DNA of 64,000 bases. It comes from Ascaris suum (Eukaryota > Nematoda > Chromadorea > Rhabditida > Ascarididae). The stretch is from positions 4,510,516 through 4,574,515 of the forward strand of contig CM024175.1 in assembly GCA_013433145.1 (NCBI GenBank), written 5' to 3'. This document shows, in pieces, positions 1 through 20,664 of the stretch. Numbering within the stretch: the first letter of the stretch is position 1; the number at the start of each line of letters is the position of its first letter. The notes beneath the pieces were generated by a model, which saw only the letters and a list, made by a program, of their open reading frames with translations, was not told the DNA's origin and did not search any database. The position numbers and the translations under genes are program-made.

Positions 1-833
1 ATGTCAACAGCTTATGTCATGTGGCATCATTCATCATCGTTAAATTTGAAGTCAAACAGAAAACATGTTATTTTCACAATGATGCGGTTCAGACATGCTC
101 CGACAGTCGCAAATATGTATAGTAGATGGAAAGAAATAGTATATGGGAAAAATTGGAAGGAAAGCTTCGCATTTTAAGGGCTCTTTTGCCTTCCTCAGCA
201 CAAAGAGACAGACCATCGATTCGCAGATCATCTTCAGCTGAGCTCATTAGAACATACCAATTCTTATAGTGCACAATTCATGACACCGGTCGCTGATTTA
301 CACCTTTACTATAAGAATAGAATAACTATTCTCATGCATCATTTTTAGCGAGCAATAATATGGAATCCGATACTGAGGAAAGATCACAGAGGTTTAATCG
401 ATGAACGAATACTATGGAAATTTCTGCACGCACGATTTCTTTTAAATGAACGTTTAATTTGTGTTTGCAGTCGTTTGCTTCTGTAGTTGTAAAGCAAACC
501 GATTTTTGCAAAAATGCCATTAAACAAGCTACCCTTGGGAAGTAGCATTCAAGTTTCGTAATAAAGGGGTCGAGTGACTTCCACTGTTCCATTCTGAACA
601 GATTCCAAATCTTCTATCTCGAGCCTTTACCATCTCTAACGCCAGAGGGGACTAAATAGGAATGCGCCCTTCGAAATCAGTCGGCACGGTAATGCTTCAG
701 ACGTTTATTTTGAAGGGAACATACGATACAATTATGGCATGTTGAATAGCTTCGATGATTCTTTGCCGAAGTTTCAAGCAGTACTGCTGCTAATTTAGAC
801 CTGCATACGCATAAGCATTTGAATCACGAATAA
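1..833. other. Intergenic, nothing recognised
   Basis: AT-rich sequence with only short reading frames interrupted on both strands. I see no splice-flanked coding segment, RNA gene or repeat here. Confidence 0.5.
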
Positions 834-1067
834 CCTTTTAGGGCTGCAAAGCATTGTACAGACATAGACGGCAGTCATATGAGGTTAGTTTGGGACCCAC
901 AACATTTTCCAGTGGGTAGTATGAACAAAAGCTTTTGTATTTTAACTATTGATGGCTTCACGAACTTCACAAAGGTTTTACCACTTTCAAGTTCAAAGCA
1001 ATTAGCAGAACTGCACCTCTTTACTTGTATTAACTTTCTACATTGGATTCCACATGCCCTAGGTTAA
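834..1067 (+). pseudogene. Decayed LTR-retroelement integrase fragment
   Basis: An open frame runs from just after a stop at 831-833 to a stop at 1065-1067. Its middle reads ILTIDGFTNFTKVLPLSSSK, which resembles the conserved stretch (hydrophobic strand, Asp, Gly/Ser-Phe-Ser/Thr-Lys/Asn-Phe) of the DDE integrase core in Ty3/gypsy- and BEL-like retrotransposons. A preceding CTDIDG could correspond to the first catalytic Asp region. The frame stops shortly after, where the family normally continues to the second Asp and the catalytic Glu. I found no zinc-binding domain, reverse transcriptase, long terminal repeat or continuation nearby. It is best read as a short, dead relic. The assignment rests on motif resemblance only. 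Confidence 0.4.
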
Positions 1068-1510
1068 TGAAGCAGTTTGTTGTGTATTAAATGCTTTGAA
1101 AAAATGCTTATAAAATTACGTCGATATGAAATCCCTCGTCAAATCCGAAAAACAGCATAGAACATGACGAGTTGTTGATTTGCATGGAAAGTATCCGAAT
1201 TGCTTCACGTCGAAGCTGCCAGACAATATTAGATGCATAAGAATCGCTTTCTTGACAATAATTGCAAGTATTTTGCATATAGAAGACATCACGCGTATTG
1301 AAGGCTAATTTTAAGAATTGTTTAAAGGAGGTTTCTTTAGATGCAAATTTACAATTGTTGTGACTCAAGAAATGGGAAACGACTCGACTAAGAGCCTATC
1401 TACCAATAAACATTTCCGCACGTAAATAACATTGTTGGCATCCTTTTCACTAATCAAGGTGGTAGAAATTTAATTAACTGAAATACTTTTGGAATGTCGC
1501 TGAAGAGCGT
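1068..1510. other. Intergenic, nothing firm
   Basis: Follows the integrase-like fragment. The minus strand is open over 1108-1368, but its translation is not recognisable and has no splice or start context. It could be more of the same decayed element. Confidence 0.4.
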
Positions 1511-2053
1511 TTGCAACGAGTTCGCCATCACTTCTCGCTCTACTCCACTAGCGATTATTTTGCGTCGGAAACGCGTGCAGCTAGGCTTATGTCACGTCTC
1601 ATCTCTTTTCTCAGAACAAAAAAAAAACATGCTCAGTGTTCACATTTTGCCAGTACAGTATTGGACGTTAGCTCTCAAAAGTCCTTAGTGTCCTTAGATT
1701 GCGTTGATTTTTCAATACTTTCTTTCATATGGTCGAAATTTCAACGGCGATTCCAGGAACAAACCAATCACTGTTTATGGCGCACCTTTCATACCGTTTT
1801 GTTAGTCCCGTGGGGGGTTTCGCAAGCACAAGCAAGTCGATCAATTTTATTTGCTTCTGCAAATTTACTTTGCAAAATCCATTATGTCGACGTGATGTCT
1901 GCGTGTATATATACATCGGCACACCTCTTAGGTTATTTTAAGTCGGAAACACTGTGCTTTCGTAGTGGATATAATCTGCATTGTAGAATGAACTGCTACA
2001 TTCTAACTCAAGCTGGCTCATCAAATGTGAAAGCACACATTTTACACCCGTGA
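1511..2053 (+). CDS. Orphan 180-residue open reading frame, possibly part of the decayed element
   Basis: This is the longest open frame of the window outside gene exons: 180 codons from a non-ATG start to a TGA at 2051-2053. The product would be rich in Ser, Leu, Cys and Phe, with no signal peptide or motif I recognise. By rough estimate, about 7 percent of random codons are stops at this base composition, so 180 open codons is only marginally beyond chance. It follows the integrase-like relic by about 450 bases, so a transposon origin is possible. Two other frames over the same stretch are also partly open, which weakens the case for a real gene. Confidence 0.2.
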   Translation: MQRVRHHFSLYSTSDYFASETRAARLMSRLISFLRTKKKHAQCSHFASTVLDVSSQKSLVSLDCVDFSILSFIWSKFQRRFQEQTNHCLWRTFHTVLLVPWGVSQAQASRSILFASANLLCKIHYVDVMSACIYTSAHLLGYFKSETLCFRSGYNLHCRMNCYILTQAGSSNVKAHILHP

Positions 2054-4863
<2,810 letters not shown>

Positions 4864-5178
4864 TTAAAAAATTAGAGATGGATTCGACGAATAAGGCAAC
4901 CAGGTTGTATCAATCGGAAGCACATCCTCGGCGTAGTTTAGATGAGCTGATTGTGTTGCACTGGTTGGTAAACGATGAGCGGCGGGTGCGTTTTTAAGCT
5001 CGGAAGAAGCAATACCAAAGAGCGTGAAGCACAGCCGGCAACCAGAAGAAGAAACACAATATGATGTTGACCACAACGTGGATGTTACAATCGCTGCTAT
5101 GGATGAAAATCGCCAACGGCTAAAAATCATTGCATTAAAACTACAACAAAGTGAGTCATCGAAATCACAAGCTTAAAT
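4864..5178 (+). other. GC-richer, coding-like patch of unknown nature
   Basis: The base composition rises here. On the plus strand, one frame from an ATG at 4878 reads about 38 residues to a TAA at about 4997. An overlapping second frame then runs some 60 codons to a TAA at about 5176, with an acidic, charged translation containing [20 protein letters not shown]. The minus strand is also open for 88 codons (4864-5130). A single gene broken by a frameshift, two exons, or an element fragment would all fit. No family is recognised. Confidence 0.22.
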
Positions 5179-6275
5179 AAGCTCATTGTGAGGTTATTAA
5201 GTGAAGCGTTGTAAAAAAATGAACCATCCAGCTGCGGAATATTTTTTAGCGGATATGAAAAGTGCTCAAATGACGCACTATAGGATTGTCTTTCTGTGCA
5301 ACAAAAATTTTATTCTGCACCAGTCGTTATACTTTCACTAACTGATATGTAATGAAAAGAGCAAATTTGAGGAGAATTTGTCGCAATAACTGGTTACAAT
5401 TTTCCTATTACAGTAATGAACAATACCCTATAAATGCTAAGAATTTAGACCTTTGTAAATATATGCATGGAGAGACATGCATTAGATTAATAAATTTATT
5501 CTATTACACTCACAGCACGAAGGGACAACTTACAAAAGAGCTAATCGTTCAGCTTTCATCGTAATCAAACATTACAATGTTATGAAATTTAGGAACCATG
5601 TAACTTCTTTTTTATTCGAAGAACCTCTTTTTCTGAGAGCTGATTTTATTCAGAAAAACAGACGCAGCTGATGAAAATAGAAGAAAAAATTACGAAACTT
5701 GTGCGTGAAAGAAATTTTACAGTTTTCAGAGGAAATCGAAAGAAAATCTGTGCACTGCCATCTCGAGAAACTGTTTGCTCGTAATTTTTTGACCATCTCG
5801 ATAATAAATGAATCATTCCTCTTCCATCTTATCTTAAAATGGCTATCTCAGTATACATTTATTTCTGCCATGCGATGCTCGATTTCGTGTTAAAATGTCA
5901 GCGAATCTCATAAAAAGAGTTCATCATATGCGAAATCTAATTATTTACTGCCTGAAAAGACGCTGTAGCAGTTTGTGCTTAATAAAACTGATTGCACTCC
6001 AAGCAGTTCATTATAGAAGCACCAACAAAACAGTCGCCAACAAGACAAAGAGGTGTCTTCGAAACGATTATTGAAAAAGAAACACCTCATGTATGCCTCT
6101 TCCCCTTCTGCCAATCATTCAAAACAGGTTGCTTTCACAGCTCTGAATGGTTGCATTTATTTGATGCATATGAATTTAAATGCATTAAATGCGGTGTCTA
6201 AATGTGTTATCCGTAACACTTTCATTGTATTCTATATGACTGAGCGATGGCTTGGCCTCTTTTCTTGCCTCACAG
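5179..6275. other. Intergenic, nothing recognised
   Basis: Several reading frames of 60-76 codons overlap each other in different frames, as expected by chance. No splice-flanked coding segment was identified. Confidence 0.4.
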
Positions 6276-6371
6276 GAATGTGATGAGACGTCACTCTACC
6301 TCTCTGCAAGGTGCACCAAGTTCCAGAGTTCAGTGCAAAATGCATGCCGTGATCCGATTAAAATTCAATGA
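6276..6371 (+). CDS. Exon-like segment, Cys-containing, unidentified
   Basis: A strong pyrimidine-rich acceptor ending in CTCACAG at 6275 is followed by 31 open codons and a TGA at 6369-6371. The translation begins ECDETSLYLSARCTKF and has three cysteines, which gives it the look of an extracellular domain. A possible donor (GTGCAC) follows the eleventh codon, so the coding part may be shorter. I could not join it to any other exon and recognise no family. Confidence 0.22.
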   Translation, partial: ECDETSLYLSARCTKFQSSVQNACRDPIKIQ

Positions 6372-6723
6372 AAAATTAAGAATATTTCACTAATGTTTTC
6401 GTACGAGTAGAGCTACTTGCATCGACGTATCGTCTAAACTTTGCACATCATTTAACAATAAACCTTAATTACTTTAGTGATGACTACATAAATTTACGAA
6501 CTATTCATCGGTATCCTCCGAGTGGAAATTCTGGAAATTTCTATGAGTAAGCATTAAAGTGGAACATGTTCGTGAATATGCATGCATGTTTTTCTGTCGA
6601 TTCAGTCGTTTCACATAACAAAACGCAAAAGTTTCCACAATCAAACCTAATGGATATAATCTGCATCATAAAACACATTTCCTGTTTTCAATCTCACTAC
6701 GACTGATCACATTTTATAAATCT

Positions 6724-7104
6724 ATGCGCACTATAAGGAGCCAAAGAATTTACATAGTTGAACTTTCCGAACTTTTTCTGATAGCGTTATTTCAACCGTG
6801 CTTACATCCCCATAGCTCTAAAAACCGGTTCACCACTCACCGCTTATCTCTTTACACCTTTTCTGCAAACCATATTTGCAATTCAAGCCCAGAAGAAACA
6901 ATCTTGGGTACAGGAATGCAGCAATCACCAGGTTTGCAAGGAAGAGCTTTATTAAGCACTTTACTGTTGATTTTGGACGATCTAGCCGCTAAGATTAGGG
7001 TTATAAGAGCGTTTTACACTCCGGTGCGCAAAAGCGCATACCGGCTTCTATTGGGTTACAATAGCTCTATATTTACTATGAACGTTAATCAAGGTGCAAA
7101 CTAA
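6724..7104 (+). CDS. Orphan 126-residue open reading frame
   Basis: An ATG-started frame closed by a TAA. No signal peptide, domain or repeat is recognisable, and no homologue comes to mind. A frame of this length is expected about once or twice by chance in a window of this size and composition, so it is probably not a gene. It is recorded because it begins at a true ATG. Confidence 0.15.
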   Translation: MRTIRSQRIYIVELSELFLIALFQPCLHPHSSKNRFTTHRLSLYTFSANHICNSSPEETILGTGMQQSPGLQGRALLSTLLLILDDLAAKIRVIRAFYTPVRKSAYRLLLGYNSSIFTMNVNQGAN

Positions 7105-8354
7105 AAGAAATGCAAACTGGGCCACTTCCTGTCGCCAGGAATCAGTTCGCTTTGTTACAGCTGTAAGACAAAGAAATTCGCTCCTAAAAGAGGTTTTCCG
7201 ATCAACTAACCGGAAGAAAAATTGCGAGGATTAGCTCGATGATTTGCTGCATTTCGACGGCCATCTTGACAATATGGTTGCCTCTGCTGAAATATCAACC
7301 CTCAACAACAATATAACGAAGCATTTATCAGATGCTTCATTCGGCGTCGTTGTTCATTACGTGTTAAAATACTTAATTACATTTAACGTAATTATAACTT
7401 TAATTTTATACGAATACTAAACATGTGTTACACAGTTGTTCCATCATATTAAAGCCAACGAAAACTATTAAAAATTGGTGCTGAAAAGGAACTTCCATAA
7501 CACTTTGTTCGAATAATGAAAATGCCGCAACGAGAAAGAGAATTTGCGTTGATATATTGTTGTCCGCGGATCTGTGTTGTTGTCCACGGATTTGCGTTCA
7601 TAACAATTGATATATTTTCTTCCCTGAACAGAAGAAGGCAGATGGTTAATGAAAATTTTAAGGCAACAGCAAAACTAGAATAAATGCAGACGAGGTGAAT
7701 AATATTCCTGCACCCAAAAAGCTGTTTGGTTTGAAGCGGCTATCGCGCCTAAAATAATCTCAATGAACGGCAGCTGATATTTGATTTGAATTGTGCATTC
7801 TTGGAACTCAATAATCGCGTTATGAAATTTCAGAAGCCTTGCCTACATTAATCTTGAAAAATTATGGGAACAAACGAATCCCAATGGCGCAAAGAAATGC
7901 AACAAATGCAAATCGTTTCCTTAGCTAGCCACTATACAGTGCCTTGGAAGAGCCAAAATACGCAATCGCTTGGTTGTTTTGAGAGTTTTAGGTCTTTAGA
8001 GAGCACTTCAAAACAAAACAAATTCAACTGGACAAGATAACGGCACAAGACTATTCTGCAGGAAAAGTGAACATGTGATCAGTCAAACTAGCCCTCCGTT
8101 TATATTTGAACAGCCGGACAGGAGAGCAAAAAAAACAACGTTGAATGAAGGTTTTCAGATAAAAACAGTACCATCTACTAGCTTGTAATATGTCGTTTAT
8201 GAAAACAACCGAAATACACATCAACGGAAATCGCCGACATTAATGTCGTTTGACAGATGCACAAAGCGGAAAACAGAATCTTGCCGCACACACATGCATC
8301 GAATATAGTAAAGGCCGCTCGTTATTGACTATTTACTTCGGGTTTCTTACCCAG
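7105..8354. other. Intergenic with a short direct repeat at 7557-7597
   Basis: Two near-identical copies of about 20 bases, sharing TTGTTGTCC and CGGAT, lie back to back. No gene recognised in the rest. Confidence 0.45.
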
Positions 8355-8433
8355 TAGAATATGATGTTATGGAAACGAATCATATGCCAACAGGAGAGAC
8401 GAACAAATGCACCGATGGTTTCCTAAACATCAC
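8355..8433 (+). CDS. Exon-like segment with both splice sites, unidentified
   Basis: A pyrimidine-rich acceptor (TTTCTTACCCAG ending at 8354) and a perfect donor (GTAAGT starting at 8434) bracket a 79-base segment. It is open in one frame: two leading bases, 25 codons, two trailing bases. The translation contains METNHMPTGETNKCTDGFL. The C-x-D-x-FL pattern faintly recalls CUB domains, but that is not enough to name it. The frame meets a stop inside the donor, as real exons often do. No in-phase partner exon was found in the next few hundred bases. Confidence 0.3.
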
Positions 8434-9961
8434 GTAAGTGAAACCGTTGTGTAAACTATGCAGCAAACGCATAAAACACAGCTCATCGGCATCGACCCTT
8501 CAACTTCAATGAAATGTGGGTCAGAGAGGGTCACCTAATAGGAAAGTGATGGTTTTTACGGAGGCGTCGATCGAGAATTCAATCAAAGTTTTATATCTGT
8601 ATCCTACCGCAACTTCGAAAGAACGCAATACAGCAATGAATTTTTGTATAGCTGATCTACGCAATGAACTTGGTGGAATAAATTAATGTATAGCTGATGT
8701 TAGTCTCTTCATGAGCGGTTATTCATCGCTATAAACCAATTCGGCAAAAAAGGTTTGTGAAAATTTATGTGAACATAAACTATAAGGAATAAGCTTACGA
8801 AAAGACTAGCAGCCATAGGGTTTGCAGGTTTACTGCAGGTCATATGCAAGCTTGCTGTGTTTATATTGGAATTAAAATTCACGACTATTAGAATTCGACT
8901 ATGTTTTTGGCTTCTACATCTGACTGTCTGAGACTCCTGCAGTATGATGGAGAGCCAAAAATTCTATAAAGCGAGCCACTGTAATCTATAAAGTCCAAAA
9001 ATAACAATCTAGACAACTTGAAAAGAAAGTAACAGCGCTCGGTAGGGCATGCGATTTCATAATTATGCTCATCAAGCCAAATCGCTTCATAAATTCGCAT
9101 TAAATAACAAAGATTACATTATTAGCGGTTCATATTTTAAGTGAGCTAGATACTCGTGCAAAATCTCGGCGAGAAAAAGCGCTCTAATTCCGCATATTTC
9201 GAGGTTCAGTTCACCGCAAGACACGACAAATCTATAGATTCGTTTAAGCATCTGCAGTTAAGAGTTGAAAGTTGACGCAATGGTTGAATGAATAATGTCC
9301 CAAATTTCGCAACCATTGATTCGACGGCTTCTTTGCCGAAACTACAGGAAGGGCGACGCAGTAAACAAACAGCCATGACCTCGCCACGATGGTCTTCGCA
9401 AACTCGAATGTATGTATGCGGCACTGATACAAACACTCTCGCTGACCAATGATGGCAGTGAGGGCGTCTTTACACACCACACCTATAAACAGCAATCAAT
9501 CATTGTTGTGCATGTTTATTTACAAAGCGGAAGGTCGCAGGTTGGAATCTCGTGCTCGGAGTTCTCATTCAGCACGAGACAAACCCAAATTTGCACAGCG
9601 AATAAGAACAGTGGAGTACGGTTTATAAATGTTTAATGCCATCATCACTAAGTGGGAACAGTGCTACACCTAAATCAGCGTGATAAGATATTCGAGATAC
9701 ACTTTTATTTCCGTTAATAGTCGGGAAGCGCATCTACATTCCCGGTGTCCTTCTTCAGATATTCTTGAAACCTTCAGCTTTAAGCACTTAACTGACCGTC
9801 TGATTCGGGCATTAAGCCTGATTTCATCGTTGCTCACTGACCTCTTTACGGTGTTCCAAATTGGACGACAACGAAGCAATGCCATAATATCATTTGGAAA
9901 CAACTGCAAGAAGGAAGGAACGAATGCATGCTTTTCCAAGGAAAACTGAAGAAATAAAGAG
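8434..9961. other. Intergenic, nothing firm
   Basis: Overlapping short frames on both strands, none recognisable. The sequence AGGTCGCAGGTTGGAATCT near 9532-9550 resembles a tRNA B-box but lacks a matching A-box or cloverleaf. Confidence 0.4.
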
Positions 9962-10016
9962 ATGACTAAATTATTGTATAGTCATAGGGAAATGACTAAA
10001 TTATTGTACTAGTCAT
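9962..10016. repeat. Two tandem hairpin-forming repeats
   Basis: Two adjacent copies of a 29-30-base unit. Each copy contains the inverted pair ATGACTA...TAGTCAT: 9962-9968 with 9979-9985, and 9992-9998 with 10010-10016. The loops are 10 and 11 bases. The second copy has one extra C in the loop. Confidence 0.9.
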
Positions 10017-16343
<6,327 letters not shown>

Positions 16344-16715
16344 CTATTCACAACTACGAGGTACTTCGGAGGGTGGGGGGGGGGGGGGGGGTGGAGCGAA
16401 TATAGAAACTTGCAGAAAACGGCGAAGTTCCCGCTTCATGCCACAGTGTCCATGAGCTTCATAACTCTGACGTGCGTCCGATCGCTTTCCAGTTATGTAC
16501 CTTACGGATAGAGGCAAAACAAATTCAAATTTGCTGAGTGCGGACCAACGTCTAAGACATTCCACGGTTCTGCAATATGCGACTAGTAGAGGTCGAACAT
16601 TAAAGGCTGCCCCATCAATTAACTTTAATCTAGCTTTAAATATTACTGGATGTTCCTTGAATAGTTCGCATGCCATACTAGCCGAAGTTTGCAATTTAAA
16701 GTGAAAAAAAGTCAT
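16344..16715 (-). CDS. Orphan 123-residue open reading frame on the minus strand
   Basis: An ATG-started frame on the minus strand, ending after the poly-C complement of the G17 run, which it reads as Pro. The plus strand is also open over 16495-16704. Neither product is recognised. A frame this long can occur by chance here, and the end of the frame depends on the length of a slippery homopolymer. Confidence 0.15.
   Translation of the reverse strand: MTFFHFKLQTSASMACELFKEHPVIFKARLKLIDGAAFNVRPLLVAYCRTVECLRRWSALSKFEFVLPLSVRYITGKRSDARQSYEAHGHCGMKRELRRFLQVSIFAPPPPPPPPSEVPRSCE
16375..16391 (+). repeat. Poly-G run, 17 bases
   Basis: G17, preceded by GGGT and followed by TGGAG. It is likely to vary in length. 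Confidence 0.95.
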
Positions 16716-19700
16716 TGCATCAAACTCCAGTAAGGCATTTTAACGCTATCTAAATTATACAAAGGGATTGGCTACAGCAAGAAGAATGCCATCGGCTCTT
16801 ACTGAAGATTTGCGCCGTTAAAGCTGTGATGTGTAATATTCTTGAGTCATACTGCCAATCGGCCATATGTCCCTTGGCCGTTCACAACGATTTACACAAC
16901 TATGCAATTAGAACACCTCGCCTCAGACAGCATTCTCACTCAGGGTGAGGAAATAGTCACTAGCTAACTTCATCGATGAGATGCACGAATCGCCAAGATT
17001 GACCTGAGGTCGCAGAACTGGGTAAGGCTGCCGAAAAAAAGAAAAATCGAGGTGAATTCAAAAACACTTTAGATCCTTAACGTAGAAATTAAATTTGGTT
17101 ATTTGCGCCTGAAAAAATGATAGCTCAGAGGTGAAACGTGGAAAGATTTGTGAATGTTTTTGAATAGTGGGCAGGTACTTCCTCATACTAAAGAATGCTA
17201 CAATTCGCTAGCAAATTTCAAACAAACAAATGACTTAATAATAGATGAAAGCGTGCAAGCAATGATCAGGTTAAACGATCCAATACTGACGACATCAATG
17301 ACGTCATTGAGATTGCCAAATGATACGAGCGATATTAGAAAGATCGACAATAAATGAGAGGTCCTATACATAAAGCACTCTCCAACAACAAAACGTTAAT
17401 GCGAGACTCTAAGAAATCACTGAAAAAATGCGATGCAGAATTTCGGTTAAAGAGGATTACTTGCAAGAATTGCTTGGCTATTGCATTTGGCATTCCAGAT
17501 GATCATCAAAACGTTCAAAAGTCAGTGAAAGGCTAGTTCGCGACCCTTTATTGCGCTTGTTCACGAGATAAAATTCCCATGCACTACACTTTTACTGGGT
17601 AAAGTGCGTCCAGACCTATTCATGTAAAGTCCCTGTGCGTATGCGCCCATATGTGTGCACATTTACGTCTGTGTGCGTGCATACTGAAAACGCTCCGTTC
17701 TAAAGAAATATCTTACAGCAGTAGCCCCTCGTAGGAACCGGAAAACCCCCACTATGAACATCGTTTTATGATACTCTGCAATCTACAGAATATCGGTGCT
17801 TGCAATGTGACATTATTTTATATTATAAAACTATAAACGCCTTCTTCGATATTAGATTTGAATAATTGTTTGCATTCACTCCCATTGAAAATCCTCCTGT
17901 TAACTATTTTCATTTGGCTCACAAACGTTGCATTGCACAATGTGCAGTATTACATGCGATTTTCAATTCGGAACTGTTTGCATTTGAAATAAATCTCAAC
18001 AAAAGAAAATCGAATTGATATCTGACTATATTTATGAATCAGAGGGCAATTTCAATGTCTGAGCATTCCAATGAACTTTTCTTTTGCAACATCTGTTTCC
18101 TTTTTACCGTCGATGTTTTATCCCAATCTGTTCGTTGTCGAATGCTGCCTTTTTGTTCTTCCTTTAAAAGTCCGATTTGTCCGCCAGTCATATGCATTCT
18201 TCTTTATTTCCACATGAATAAACATTCCTCTGCTTCGTTGGTTTTCTATATAACACTCAGAATACGACATGATTCAAGCGAGCATCTAAACACATGCTGA
18301 ATTGCTATTTATTCAGCCGGATTTTTTGTATGAAGGGATTTCAGTGGACGGCGTGCGTAACTTAACAGCAACAGCTTTCTGCTAAGCGGCTATTTTTTTT
18401 TTCAGCACTGAAGCAATAAATAAGTAGGCAGCTGTTCGTGGCGAAAGAAGCAAAAGTATTTCACATTGGCAAAATGTTTACAACTCATTTAGATTTTAAC
18501 GGAATTCTCGTTTGATCAGTTGCCGATAAATAAAAAGGAACAAATTCGGCGGTTTATCAATATCAAATAAGGCGTCTATTTTTTTTCTTCGAATCTATGC
18601 AAATTACGTTACTTTCAAATGATTTTTACACTATTTAGGCGCATTTTCGCGATTTTCTTTTCAATTCGCCGTTCTATTCGCCAGCAACAACGATTTTGCA
18701 TACGCAGTTACTTAGTTTTATTGTATCCACTGACCAATGTTTCAATATTCCATCTATAACACTCGAAGTGAATTGGTGAACATTTTGCAAATCCATTGAA
18801 ATAACGAAAGCAGTGCGATTTCGAAAAGATCACATCCTAACCAGATATTCAATAAAACGGAGAAAAATTCTTCGATTTGGGATTACATTTCGAATTGTTG
18901 TTTGTTTACCGATAATCGCATTTTATTATTGCAGTTAAAATGTTCATTTACGCTCAATACCTTTGAAAACCCAACTTAGATTTGTATGTACATTAGTGTT
19001 CATTGCTCGTCCCGTTGAAGGTGTTCTGGACTTGGATTGAAATCTGATTACTTTGCATAATTAATCTGTTCAAATAACAGTGATGTCTATGAAAGGGGAT
19101 TTTAACTGATCTGTGAAGTTATCCTGAAGGATACGACAAGAAATATCACTCTGGATCAATTCGATGCGAAGCTAGAAAGATAGAAATGAAAGCAAAACTT
19201 GCGACACTAATAATAGCACAAAGTGACGATCACTAGTTAAGAAAGCAGCGAAGCAATAAATACTGAACACGCCTATCGGTTATGCTGCTCCTTCGGGATG
19301 ACTATAGCAATATACGACGTGTCAGGAAACACTCTAACGTCAGCTTGCGTTTGCCGATACCGATATCACTTTCATCGCAAAAAAATTGAAACTTTACAAT
19401 TCGTCGAAGAAATATTCATTGGCAAGAAGTGGGCGCTATTAACTTGCTAAGAAAAGCAAATCGCTCGAATTTTTTCCCCATAATAACCGCGTTCTTACCG
19501 GTCAAGAACCTCTCCAGAAAACTTGTATGCAACGCGTCCTTATTCGCTTAACGAAAATTGTTTGCCTTCTAGGCTCACTTCCATTTGCTGTTTAAAACTC
19601 AAAAATAGTGACCTTTCCCATAATAATTCGACACTTAACACTTTCTTTAATGATACAAGAATCGGATTAATAGATTTCAGCAAACGCGAAAAAAAAAATG

Positions 19701-20664
19701 TACACTTAAATATGAAAGTGCATAAAAATACAATTATGAAAGCGCATACTTAGCAATCATTACATCTTTCCAAGAGAGTCTTTGTTCTTCGACCATTAGA
19801 TGTGAGTTGGCAGCGCTGAACAGAATCACCTAAATGTTTTCATTTTCGTACAGTTTCCCTCATATTTAAGTTTTTGTGTAGCGCACAATTCTAGATAAAG
19901 GAATGAAAAGCTGGAAAATTCATAGCATTTATTCAACGAGATAGTTGCAGACCTAAAAGTCGAAGACCTTCAACCGATCGACAACATCTTTGTACGTTTT
20001 CGTTGAACATAGGATATGAAAACAACATTTTATGAATCCATTAGATTGAAAGCAAGGTGAGAAATGTCACCACAAATTTTTGGCGTCATGAAGAAAACAA
20101 GCAATCGAAGAAAAGTCAGGCACGGCAAAAGAATTCGGCACATCTTTTCATCAGTAACGAATGGAAGGTCATTGATTTCAGATTGGTGTTTATTATTTGA
20201 AAAGAAATCATCACAACTTGCATCATTGCATTCCCAATTTCATTAAGAATTTTATGCGCAATTAAATGCGAAAAAAATCTTCTATTCAATGACTTTAATC
20301 GCATTAACAGGAAATTAGGAAACGAAGACAATAAGATGGGGAAATTTTTTACACCAAACGACTATACAATAGAAATTGAAGCGATATCCGATAAACGCAG
20401 CAAAAGTTTCGCTCAGCAGTGGTCGCAGTTCTATCATTCAAAAACTAAATCGATAAAGCTGGATAGCTTAGCCTAGCTACATATGGACGTCAGAGTGTTA
20501 GCTGAACGCTATCATGTTCAATTAACTAGGCAAACAACAGAGAAAAATTGAAATCAAAGAATTTAATTCTTAACGATGAAATTTGAAAACGTCGTTATTA
20601 AAATAAATTAAAGGTATATGCGATAGCAAAACACAAATAAGACGATCAACCCCAATGCAAAGGA
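16716..20664. other. Intergenic, no gene recognised
   Basis: AT-rich sequence with short unrecognised frames. It holds a 16-bp perfect palindrome at 17295-17310. Confidence 0.45.
17295..17310. repeat. Perfect 16-bp palindrome with a CRE core
   Basis: TCAATGACGTCATTGA is identical to its reverse complement. Its centre, TGACGTCA, is the consensus for CREB/ATF bZIP dimers. Its position far from any recognised promoter leaves function open. Confidence 0.85.

Noticed and set aside
9530..9555. tRNA-like B-box sequence
   Set aside because: No A-box, anticodon arm or acceptor stem can be drawn around it.
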